Source of the DNA: Deltaproteobacteria bacterium
Lineage (GTDB): Bacteria; Myxococcota_A; Polyangia; Haliangiales; Haliangiaceae
Length of the DNA stretch: 64,000 nt
Assembly (NCBI GenBank): GCA_020630875.1
Contig: JAHDIH010000007.1
Coordinates: forward strand, 62,001 to 126,000
Direction: 5' to 3'
Both the position numbers and the translations under genes were made by a program. Position 1 is the first letter of the stretch. Each line of letters starts with the position of its first letter. Below the pieces are notes generated by a model. The model ran no database searches and was not told the DNA's origin. It worked only from the letters and a program-made list of their open reading frames with translations. Positions 10,282 to 16,501 of this stretch are shown here, in pieces.

Positions 10282-10283
10282 AT

Positions 10284-10568
10284 ATGGCAAAAAAACAAAC
10301 TCGTCGAAGCATCAGCGTAAGCCGCGGAACGTACGAACGGCTTAAATCGTACTGTGAGACTAACGGCATTTCCATGAGCCAATTCGTAGAGCGCCGTGTG
10401 GGGGACTTCCTTGGATTCCAACCCAGCAACGCAAAACGACGCTCGGTCACGCTCACTCCTCGCCCCACGGCTCCAAAAATTGTGGTCGCGGACGCGGTAT
10501 CCTCAGAACCTAGTGAACCATCTACACCTCCCGCGGAACGGTCCGCCGAGCAGATTTTCACGTTCTGA
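10284..10568 (+). CDS. Small ribbon-helix-helix type DNA-binding protein
   Basis: The 94-residue basic protein has RRSISVSRGTYERLKSYCE and NGISMSQFVERRV at residues about 6-45: a short strand followed by two helices, as in the Arc/CopG ribbon-helix-helix fold. The second half is Pro/Ser/Thr-rich and probably disordered. A dimer is expected to bind short palindromic or direct repeats. Four AGATCT sites and a 9-bp inverted repeat lie in the 115 bp before the start, so autoregulation is likely. No toxin gene follows, which argues against a classical antitoxin. The fold call is good; the targets are inferred. Confidence 0.75.
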   Translation: MAKKQTRRSISVSRGTYERLKSYCETNGISMSQFVERRVGDFLGFQPSNAKRRSVTLTPRPTAPKIVVADAVSSEPSEPSTPPAERSAEQIFTF

Positions 10569-10582
10569 TACCTGACTGCAAC

Positions 10583-10764
10583 ACGCTTTCCACCATCCTT
10601 CCTTTTCAGGAAGCGATGGTGTGTGAAGCGTACAAAAACCTGAGCGTCAGTTTCGCTATGAAAACCTGGCCAGTGTCGAAGGAGTGTAACGCTAGTGGGA
10701 GAAACAGGCGAATTCGCGCTTCCTAGCGGAAAAATCGGCTGCTGCTGGTTCAACGATTGACCAG
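10583..10764 (+). other. Run of three stem-loops in the 3' region of the RHH gene
   Basis: This non-coding stretch holds (i) 10583-10631, outer arms ACGCTT/AAGCGT enclosing CACCATC-CTTCC paired with GGAAG-CGATGGTG; (ii) 10690-10728, CGCTAG/CTAGCG enclosing the palindrome GCGAATTCGC; (iii) 10745-10764, CTGGT-TCAA paired with TTGACCAG. A bidirectional terminator follows at 10780. The series suggests a structured 3' UTR or a small RNA read on the plus strand. No open frame of convincing composition occurs in it. Confidence 0.4.
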
Positions 10765-10779
10765 TAAATTCACCAACAA

Positions 10780-10807
10780 AAAAAGGCCGCACTCGTGCAG
10801 CCTTTTT
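10780..10807. terminator. Bidirectional intrinsic terminator
   Basis: A 13-bp stem with one mismatch (AAAAAGGCCGCAC paired with GTGCAGCCTTTTT) closes on a tight loop. It has a T run on the plus strand and the matching A run, so it can serve both the RHH gene and the convergent lipoprotein gene that ends at 10828. Confidence 0.85.
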
Positions 10808-10827
10808 ATCTATGCTTGAACTTTACC

Positions 10828-11349
10828 CTAGATGTCTTGTCGCTCGGACTCTCCATCTCTATCAGTCCCTTCGCGCTCTGGCTCAAGTTCGTATCCGCGT
10901 CCGAAAGGAGCACCTGTGCTGAACTTACAAGTCGCGTAAGATTCGGTGTAATTCGGGCAAACCTTGCCTTCAAACCACGAGTCTTCCATATCGCATTTTG
11001 TCCAACCGACCTGCTCTCTGACCGAGCCTCTATCATGGCAGACGATTCCTGCAGGACATGCGCAATCAGCTTCTCCAAGTTCACACTGCTCAGGCTGAAC
11101 GCCCCAGAGGATGTAATCGTCTCCCCAGCATGCTCCCTCACGTAAGTCTCCCTCTTCACACCACGCAATCGACTTCGGGCCAACGTGCTCTGTGAGGGGT
11201 TGACAGGCCTCTCCTTCTTCGCACTCGCAACTCTCAACCGGCATTCTCGCATCGATACTTAGGTTGTTAGATGGCTCGTCTACGTTTTGTAGGTCGCAAC
11301 CAGTAGCAAGGAGAGAAACCAGTGAGGAAAGTACGATAGTTCTTAGCAT
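10828..11349 (-). CDS. Cys-rich lipoprotein of unknown function
   Basis: The 173-residue product has a signal peptide with lipobox LLATGC (Cys near 18), followed by about 14 cysteines in motifs such as SCECEEGEAC, WCEEGDL and CACPAGIVC. The tail is acidic and basic mixed (REGTDRDGESERQ). It is most likely an outer-membrane or periplasmic lipoprotein stabilised by disulphides. A perfect palindrome CTTACTAGTAAG (11352-11363) lies directly before the start codon. I do not recognise the family. The plus-strand terminator at 10780-10807 also faces this gene. Confidence 0.75.
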   Translation of the reverse strand: MLRTIVLSSLVSLLATGCDLQNVDEPSNNLSIDARMPVESCECEEGEACQPLTEHVGPKSIAWCEEGDLREGACWGDDYILWGVQPEQCELGEADCACPAGIVCHDRGSVREQVGWTKCDMEDSWFEGKVCPNYTESYATCKFSTGAPFGRGYELEPEREGTDRDGESERQDI

Positions 11350-11469
11350 GCCTTACTAGTAAGCAAAGGACATGCCAATCCCCTCCCACCGCAATTCAAT
11401 ACCTTACGTCTGTTCATGCGGGGGACAAAGTCCCAGCCAAAGAAAATTGCCCAGCCGTCTCCCCTAGCT

Positions 11470-11508
11470 GGTTGCGATTGACGAATGGCCACCAATTAGG
11501 ATTTAGAT
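11470..11508 (+). promoter_or_regulatory. Candidate promoter of the cupin gene
   Basis: GGTTGCGATTGACGA (11470-11484) matches 14 of 15 bases of the sequence inside the inverted repeat at 10241-10255. TTGACG would be a -35; possible -10 hexamers are TAGGAT at 11497 or TTAGAT at 11503, neither at ideal spacing. The rest of the gap 11350-11544 shows nothing further. Confidence 0.35.
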
Positions 11509-11544
11509 TGGCAATACTTTGGACCCATTGTACTACCTGGATCC

Positions 11545-12024
11545 ATGGCAAGGCCCTCATTCATCATCAGTTCCTCAGATGTCCCAGAAATAGCCGGACG
11601 GTACCCGCAAAGTGACGAAGTCCTCAGTCACGGTCGTGCCATAGGCAAAGTCGCTGGCCTTCTAAAAATAGGACTGCACGTCGAACGAGTCGAGCCTGGA
11701 CACAGAACCAGCTTTCCTCACTCAGAGAGCAGCGAAGAAGAATTTGTGTTCGTATTGTCTGGAGAAATTGATGCATGGGTAGACGGTGAATTGTTTCCAA
11801 TGGAAAAAGGCGATCTTGCCGCGTTTCCTTCCGAGACCGGAATCAATCATACCTTCATTAACAATAGCGAAGAGACAACCCTCTTGTTTGTCGGTGGCGA
11901 ACGAAGCAAGAAAGACAATCAAATTTTCTACCCACTCAATCCTGAGAGACGAGCGCAAATGCCGGCGACGGCTTGGTGGGATAGTTCTCCTGAAAGGAAA
12001 TTAGGCGATGCGAATCCTAAATAG
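11545..12024 (+). CDS. Cupin-domain protein
   Basis: A 159-residue single-domain cupin. The first metal motif reads RTSFPHSESSEEEFVFVLSGEID (His, Glu and Glu in the usual G(X)5HXH(X)3-4E region, with Ser in place of the second His), the second GINHTFINNS. The central strands (WVDGELFPMEKGDLAAFP) are typical of cupin_2 proteins. Cytoplasmic, no signal peptide. The substrate cannot be deduced; relatives range from sugar isomerases to dioxygenase-like binders. The next gene starts 17 bp before this stop, suggesting coupled translation. Confidence 0.85.
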   Translation: MARPSFIISSSDVPEIAGRYPQSDEVLSHGRAIGKVAGLLKIGLHVERVEPGHRTSFPHSESSEEEFVFVLSGEIDAWVDGELFPMEKGDLAAFPSETGINHTFINNSEETTLLFVGGERSKKDNQIFYPLNPERRAQMPATAWWDSSPERKLGDANPK

Positions 12025-12928
12025 ACTGCTCCTCTTTTGTTTACTTGTCCCACACGCTGCAAGTGCCGACTTGCCCATCAAGAAACGCCCTATTCCCCAT
12101 GCCAGATTACAAATATTCAACTCAAGCTCAAACGCGATAGAAGTAAGAATGGATGGTAAACCTTTGGCGACCATTCCCAAACGCTCATCACTGCTAGTGG
12201 AGCGACTTAGCGACGGTTTGCACAAACTAGAAGTCTTTGGCCCTCCCAACAAGAGAGTGCTCATCAATGAAAACATATTGATCACATCGGGACAAACCTT
12301 CATCAACATCGACGGACGAAGAAGGCAGAAAGTGCCTCACCCAAAAACGGTAGTCTCCAAGGTCAGCATCGATTGCGTAAAAGATCTTGCCAGCTCTTTC
12401 TCATCTCTGTCAGCCAACGCGCTCAGTACCTTAACGCAATATTGCAGAAGCATCCCCCACCACACGGTACAGAACATTTATGCCAAGATTCTTCCATCTT
12501 GCAAAAGCAAACTAGTAGAGAAGGATACCGCTTGCGAAAAGTCACTGGGTGCCATAGCTGTTGCCAAATCCAAAAAGGACAAGGATTTTCGATCCCGCAT
12601 GTGTCAAAAAGCGTGGCTTTCTTGCCCAAAAGCAATTTTGGGAAGCACGACCACAAGTGAACCCGCACCTTCACGCCGGTGCGAAGAATCTTTACCGTTG
12701 TCTCAATCAGGAAAATTGAAAGCAAAGAATATGCTCTGGATGTTGAAACAGTGCAGAAAAAGCGAAGGTGCCGTACCTTCGCTTTCCTCGTGCTACGTCA
12801 CAAAGCTAGAAAACAGAAAATGGTGCGTCGAGCAAGCAGTGGCCCGGTTAAAGTCCCCACCGACAGAACGTATTCGCCTAGACATAATGTTCGCCTGCAA
12901 CAGAAGCGAGTACGTTTGTCACGAGTAA
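12008..12928 (+). CDS. Secreted Cys-containing protein of unknown function
   Basis: The 306-residue product begins with a signal peptide (RILNRLLLFCLLVPHAASA). Residues about 30-110 resemble a short PEGA-like beta domain (LQIFNSSSNAIEVRMDGKPLATIPKRS). The remainder is helical, very basic and contains a dozen cysteines, several spaced as C-x(6-9)-C, so a disulphide-linked helical domain in the envelope is likely. It overlaps the cupin gene by 17 bp and its stop lies 8 bp from the convergent gene at 12937. No recognised family. Confidence 0.7.
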   Translation: MRILNRLLLFCLLVPHAASADLPIKKRPIPHARLQIFNSSSNAIEVRMDGKPLATIPKRSSLLVERLSDGLHKLEVFGPPNKRVLINENILITSGQTFINIDGRRRQKVPHPKTVVSKVSIDCVKDLASSFSSLSANALSTLTQYCRSIPHHTVQNIYAKILPSCKSKLVEKDTACEKSLGAIAVAKSKKDKDFRSRMCQKAWLSCPKAILGSTTTSEPAPSRRCEESLPLSQSGKLKAKNMLWMLKQCRKSEGAVPSLSSCYVTKLENRKWCVEQAVARLKSPPTERIRLDIMFACNRSEYVCHE

Positions 12929-12936
12929 GGAGTTGC

Positions 12937-13410
12937 TTAGCCAAAACGAGACGCGATCTCTTTTGTCATCGCTTGCAGCTCGGGAAAAATTCCTTCATAG
13001 GTCGATTGTTCCGGGGCAACTCCTTGATTCAAATTTGCCCAAACAGAAAATTTCTCTTGTTTTCCCTCATAGGAAAAAGAGATGTCAGTTGCCGTATGCT
13101 TTCCGGGCGAAGCTTTCATATCCCTAATTTTTGAAAACTCGTAACGCTTTAAGAAATTGTCTCCTTCAGAAACTCCCGACCCCATATTGCCGTCTTCTGC
13201 AGCCTTAGTAACCACGATGAACTCGCTTGCGGTGATTCCTATAGTTTGTTCTTGATGCAAGTCTCTTACTTTCACAAGGCCGATAAGATTCAACACGGTT
13301 TGCCAAATCGGAACTTTGCCTTGGTTAGCTCTTGGAATTCCAGTGGTAGCTGCGGTGACGTTGAACTGACTGAGTTCAGGGAAGTACGTTGAAATTACTG
13401 ATTCTCTCAT
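12937..13410 (-). CDS. Conserved-looking protein of unknown function downstream of a structured leader
   Basis: The 157-residue soluble protein has no signal peptide and no motif I recognise; its centre (FIVVTKAAEDGNMGSG, FLKRYEFSKI, ATDISFSYEG) alternates like a beta-sheet domain. A near-consensus promoter and a 300-nt structured leader ending in an intrinsic terminator lie 60 to 390 bp upstream on the same strand, so expression is probably set by readthrough of that terminator. The translation start has only a weak GAG-type ribosome site. Its function may be betrayed by whatever the leader senses. Confidence 0.65.
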   Translation of the reverse strand: MRESVISTYFPELSQFNVTAATTGIPRANQGKVPIWQTVLNLIGLVKVRDLHQEQTIGITASEFIVVTKAAEDGNMGSGVSEGDNFLKRYEFSKIRDMKASPGKHTATDISFSYEGKQEKFSVWANLNQGVAPEQSTYEGIFPELQAMTKEIASRFG

Positions 13411-13469
13411 TACTCGAATTATCGCCCAATACGCTCAATCCAGTAAATGCCGCCTACATGTGTATCTCG

Positions 13470-13502
13470 AAAAATTAAAATGGGCGCCCTATTGGACGCC
13501 CA
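13470..13502 (-). terminator. Intrinsic terminator of the leader RNA
   Basis: On the minus strand TGGGCGTCC, loop AATA, GGGCGCCCA (nine pairs, one G-T) is followed by TTTTAATTTTT. It sits 59 nt before the start codon at 13410, the usual position for an attenuator. Reading the plus strand there is no T run. Confidence 0.88.
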
Positions 13503-13527
13503 GCTAATGGTTAAAGTCAGGAGTTAC

Positions 13528-13572
13528 CTAACTCAGATTCTCCTTTGTAGGTTTCTGTTCACATTCAATCAT
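13528..13572 (-). CDS. 14-residue ORF in the leader RNA
   Basis: ATG at 13572 is preceded by GGAGGAGGAG with an 8-nt gap, the strongest ribosome site seen in the window. The peptide is MIECEQKPTKENLS and ends at TAG. The stop codon lies in a small hairpin (GAGTT-AGGT-AACTC) just before the terminator. It has no run of one amino acid as in classic attenuation peptides. It may be a leader peptide whose translation controls the terminator, or a secreted or signalling peptide; the former is favoured by position. Confidence 0.55.
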   Translation of the reverse strand: MIECEQKPTKENLS

Positions 13573-13774
13573 TGTTGTTTCTCCTCCTCCTGGCTTAGCC
13601 AGTACCAGACAAATGCCGGCCCGCTCTGTCACGACCTGTTTGCATTTCTATATCGGAAGCGGTTCCCTTTGAGTCTGGCCTTCGATTATGACGCTTTCGC
13701 GTCTGGTTAACCCGCCCTCTCCGAAGCCAACAATTTGAGCCCCGCGCTGACGGTATAGCTTTCGCTACACTTCT

Positions 13775-13802
13775 ATTATAACGCGGGTTTTCGATATGTC
13801 CA
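13775..13802 (-). promoter_or_regulatory. Sigma-70-type promoter of the leader RNA
   Basis: TGGACA (13797-13802, 5 of 6 to consensus), a 16-bp spacer and a perfect TATAAT (13775-13780) on the minus strand. The predicted start point is about 13768, at the base of the first hairpin. It is the best promoter match noticed in the window and lies divergent to queF. Confidence 0.8.
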
Positions 13803-13845
13803 ATTCTAAAGTGATGGCGACATGTAGGTCAAAGTCGGATCCTAC

Positions 13846-14241
13846 TTGCATGACCACCCGATGACGGCTAGTTTCCGGCCCATGTCCACTAAACCAAGCA
13901 AAGAAATTCAGACGTTTAGCAATCCCAAACCAGGACGTCCGTATCATATCGAATTCGATTGTCCCGAGTTTACCTGCCTTTGCCCCCTTACTGGACAACC
14001 GGATTTTGCGCACATCAAAATCGAATACATCCCTAAAGATCTTTGCGTAGAACTGAAATCGCTGAAACTTTACCTTTGGAGTTTCAGGGATGAGGGGGCG
14101 TTTCACGAAAAGGTGACCAACGATATCGTTGACCATATCGCAGGCAAAATTGACCCTATCTACCTCAAGGTTACAGGCGATTTTTATGTGCGTGGCGGGA
14201 TAACCACAATTGTCACAGCTGAGCATGGCAAACTCCCCTAG
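13846..14241 (+). CDS. queF: NADPH-dependent preQ0 reductase (QueF, short form)
   Basis: Reduces 7-cyano-7-deazaguanine to preQ1 in queuosine synthesis. The active-site stretch FDCPEFTCLCPLTGQPDFA (Cys39 as nucleophile), the NADPH motif ELKSLKLYL.SFR.EG.FHE and the terminal RGGI are all present, in a 131-residue single-domain protein of the Bacillus type. ATGs at 13846, 13861 and 13882 are possible starts; the first is used. No other queuosine genes are nearby. No preQ1 riboswitch was seen upstream. The 3' end overlaps the convergent lipoprotein gene by 4 bp. Confidence 0.95.
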   Translation: MHDHPMTASFRPMSTKPSKEIQTFSNPKPGRPYHIEFDCPEFTCLCPLTGQPDFAHIKIEYIPKDLCVELKSLKLYLWSFRDEGAFHEKVTNDIVDHIAGKIDPIYLKVTGDFYVRGGITTIVTAEHGKLP

Positions 14242-14804
14242 CGAGGGACGCCAATACAGCTCGCAATATAAGTAGGAGTGCGTATGGTGAAACCTACGAA
14301 CATAGATGCCTCCTCTGTTTTTAGGTGTTTGTCAATCGCGATGAATGCCCCGAATCCGAACTTTCCCGGCCCCATTTTTCGATCGCACACGCCTATCAAG
14401 TCGCGATAATTTACGGTCTCAAACTGCGTAGACTTCACAAACCGGTAACGTTCAAGTTCCAATGACGTGGTCAGTCGCGGCCCACCATCAACTAGTTGAA
14501 TCCGCTGATTGAGATTAATCTGCAACGCCGTATTCAAATTCACACTACGATACGGAGAAAAGCTCCCCTCTAGAAATGGGCCGTGAGTGAAGACTTTGTA
14601 GGAGTTAGCATCTGGACGAACTCCATAACCAACTCCTATGTCAAACAACGTTGGTTTTTCGCTGACAATAGGAGCAAGGTGGATCGCGGTAGCAAAATCA
14701 TTCCGCGTCTTCCCTTTGCGATTTGCTCCCACCGCCATAGTACTCTTGACAGGTGGCAACGCTATGCCGCACCCACCCAGTATTAGTACCAGCAACCAAC
14801 GCAC
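14238..14804 (-). CDS. Lipoprotein of unknown function, possibly beta-rich
   Basis: The 188-residue product has a short signal sequence with lipobox LILGGC. The mature part alternates polar and hydrophobic residues (SVNLNTALQINLNQRIQLV, FGFGAFIAI, SMFVGFTIRTPTYIA), compatible with beta strands such as those of outer-membrane-associated lipoproteins. No recognised domain. The start lies 45 bp from the 3' end of the metalloprotease-like gene on the same strand, so the two may be co-transcribed. Confidence 0.65.
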   Translation of the reverse strand: MRWLLVLILGGCGIALPPVKSTMAVGANRKGKTRNDFATAIHLAPIVSEKPTLFDIGVGYGVRPDANSYKVFTHGPFLEGSFSPYRSVNLNTALQINLNQRIQLVDGGPRLTTSLELERYRFVKSTQFETVNYRDLIGVCDRKMGPGKFGFGAFIAIDKHLKTEEASMFVGFTIRTPTYIASCIGVPR

Positions 14805-14849
14805 ACTGACGAATAGCAGCGTTTTAAGCTATGGCAATCTGCAACTAGA

Positions 14850-16109
14850 CTATTTCTCAGCGCGTGTGCGTTTACGCACAACCATTGCCATTCCTAAGAA
14901 CAAACTCAGTGCAAAGGTCGGAGCATTTCCAGAGGAGCAGCTGCCTACGATATCTGATGGGTCAATTCGACTGTTCCAAGGCGCTTCATCGTTTTCATCC
15001 GTTCCGGGAACAATCGTTTCGTCGCCAATGGTGAGTAATGTTGAAATGGACTCTTCCGTACCATTAGCTCCCGTAACGCGAGCGGTAATCAAATGCTGCT
15101 CCTTGGCTAGCACGGTAGTGACCATGTGTTCGTACGGTGCAGAAATGTCAGTGCCAACCAGCTCGTTGTTGATGAGGAAATCTACTTTTGTTGCCGGTGA
15201 CGCTACATCCACGCGAATCGGGAACTCAACCCCTTGTTTGATGACAGAGTCTTTGATGGGATGAGTCATGGTAACGCCCAGCACAGCAGCTCCAGGATTC
15301 GTAACGCCACCGTTGGCACTCAAGCCCACAACCGTTTCCATGATGTCGTGAGAGTTTTTGCTAGTTCCTCCGCACATACATGCGCGTGGTTGGAACTCGC
15401 CACAAGGCGCTGACTCATCGACGATGGTTTTTCCTCCGCTGTAGTTCAAATACGTGAAAATGTCGGTGTTTAGGTATTGATGGTCTTGCGCGGTCACGTG
15501 ATGTCCAAGCTCTTGCGCAACCACTTCACAGACTGTTTTGATAGTTGCAGCAGACGTGGGTCCGCGTTGGTCACTCACTTGTTCTGCAAAAGAGAAGTCA
15601 ATTCCTCTCGGTGTGTTGTTGCATGAGAAAGGTGCCACTCCCAGCGCCTGCGACCCAATGTCACTGTTGCGTCCAGCTGCAATGGCCATGATGTAGTCCT
15701 GACCACCATCTGCTAGAGCGTCGGCCTCATTGGTATAGATTCGGAAATCGTACGGAGCAAAAATGTTGCGTACGCAATCCGTTACCGCATCTTTGGTAGA
15801 CTGCGGCACGCTCCATGGCTGGATGTTCGCAGTGTTCACGTTAAGGATGAAGCTCTGACGTCCAGGCGCGCTGTTGCCTCCTCTTGTCAGAGTGGCGCCA
15901 TCGTAGTTCAACCAAACTGCAAGGCCGTTAGGAAGCGTTGCTTGCGGCAGAACCGTTCCATCCAGCGTTTCCGCGAGTTCCGGATCCATTGGCTGCTCGC
16001 CTGGAAGAAATCGAAACCGCTCGTGACCGGTATAGTCCAGCTCCGGATGATCTTCGGTTTGACATCCTGATAGAGTTAAAAAACAAATTAAAAAAGCCCC
16101 CCGCTTCAT
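14850..16109 (-). CDS. Surface lipoprotein, degenerate metalloprotease-like, Ig-like domain and MYXO-CTERM-like tail
   Basis: The ATG at 16109 gives MKRGAFLICFLTLSGC, a good lipobox; the frame extends 12 codons further but that lacks a signal peptide. Residues about 90-250 resemble zinc metallopeptidases, but the motif near 200 reads QELGHHVTAQDH where HExxHxxxxxH is expected, so the first ligand His is Gln. Residues about 290-380 form a bacterial Ig-like domain (VDFLINNELVGTDISAPYE). The end, GSCSS, hydrophobic helix, RKRTR, resembles a MYXO-CTERM anchor. Probably a cell-surface protein that has lost, or never had, classical zinc protease activity. Confidence 0.75.
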   Translation of the reverse strand: MKRGAFLICFLTLSGCQTEDHPELDYTGHERFRFLPGEQPMDPELAETLDGTVLPQATLPNGLAVWLNYDGATLTRGGNSAPGRQSFILNVNTANIQPWSVPQSTKDAVTDCVRNIFAPYDFRIYTNEADALADGGQDYIMAIAAGRNSDIGSQALGVAPFSCNNTPRGIDFSFAEQVSDQRGPTSAATIKTVCEVVAQELGHHVTAQDHQYLNTDIFTYLNYSGGKTIVDESAPCGEFQPRACMCGGTSKNSHDIMETVVGLSANGGVTNPGAAVLGVTMTHPIKDSVIKQGVEFPIRVDVASPATKVDFLINNELVGTDISAPYEHMVTTVLAKEQHLITARVTGANGTEESISTLLTIGDETIVPGTDENDEAPWNSRIDPSDIVGSCSSGNAPTFALSLFLGMAMVVRKRTRAEK

Positions 16110-16204
16110 ATATGAATTATACTCATCTTTTCTAAGTTCTTGCAATGTAGGTAGTTTTTTGATTGCTGGCGGGAGTAAGACCAGGTCGTGCTAACCGGTA
16201 CCTC

Positions 16205-16501
16205 ATGCTACTTGTCGTTACCTCACTTGCAACCCTTCTCAACCTGTCACCAACCGCAGTGCATAAGTTTGAGACTGCTAGAAGTGAACGGACGACCTAC
16301 CTGGACTCGATTAAACTCAAAGTCGACGGCAGGTTTTATTCCCCTCGTAGTTGTTCACTAAAAGACGAAAGCTGGTGCACCTCCGATAACGACAGCCTCA
16401 TCATCCCACCTGGACGTACCCATTCATTTTTATTCGATATTCCTATTGATGCTAAATCGATAGAAGTCTTTGCAGATGGTTACAGCACCTCAGAGCCGTA
16501 A
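16205..16501 (+). CDS. Small exported protein of unknown function
   Basis: From ATG at 16205 the 98-residue product starts with a hydrophobic stretch (LLVVTSLATLLNLSPTA) acting as signal peptide or anchor, followed by a small beta domain (IKLKVDGRFYSP, FLFDIPIDAKSIEVFADGY) with two Cys. A TTG at 16163 in the same frame is a less likely start. Its last 12 bp overlap the convergent aminotransferase gene. No family recognised; being short, it may be spurious. Confidence 0.5.
   Translation: MLLVVTSLATLLNLSPTAVHKFETARSERTTYLDSIKLKVDGRFYSPRSCSLKDESWCTSDNDSLIIPPGRTHSFLFDIPIDAKSIEVFADGYSTSEP

Larger units (their letters stand above)
13470..13768 (-). ncRNA. Structured leader RNA or independent small RNA
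   Basis: From a predicted +1 near 13768 to a T-rich terminator at 13470, this about 300-nt transcript has several clear helices: GTGTAGC-GAAA-GCTATAC, GACGC-GAAA-GCGTC (both GNRA loops), TGGCTTCG paired with CGAAGGCCA around the second hairpin, CCAGAC with GTCTGG, AAATGC with GCATTT, and CTGGC-TAA-GCCAG directly before a strong ribosome site. It encloses a 14-codon ORF and lies upstream of the gene at 12937-13410. It does not fit tmRNA, RNase P, 6S or the common riboswitch consensus sequences as I know them. Likely a cis-acting attenuator; a trans-acting RNA is possible. Confidence 0.65.

Noticed and set aside
10280..10792. Long minus-strand open frame over the RHH gene and its 3' region
   Set aside because: It runs antisense through a better-supported gene and through the hairpins; its composition is unlike a protein and it has no ribosome site.
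10806..11252. Alternative frame within the Cys-rich lipoprotein gene
   Set aside because: The other frame has a signal peptide with lipobox and regular Cys motifs; this one has neither.
11352..11363. CTTACTAGTAAG palindrome as a TetR operator like the one at 60673
   Set aside because: The half-site order is reversed (CTTAC before GTAAG) and the spacing differs; a chance palindrome near the lipoprotein start is as likely.
12373..13134. Additional plus-strand genes in the exported-protein region
   Set aside because: They are other frames of the gene at 12008-12928 or read into the convergent gene; basic, repetitive composition typical of shadow frames.
13447..13710. Plus-strand frame of 87 codons over the leader RNA
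   Set aside because: It is antisense to the structured RNA and terminator, has no ribosome site, and reads as random sequence.
13470..13768. tmRNA or RNase P RNA
   Set aside because: No tRNA-like acceptor, T arm or Ala-tag frame, and none of the conserved RNase P blocks could be found.
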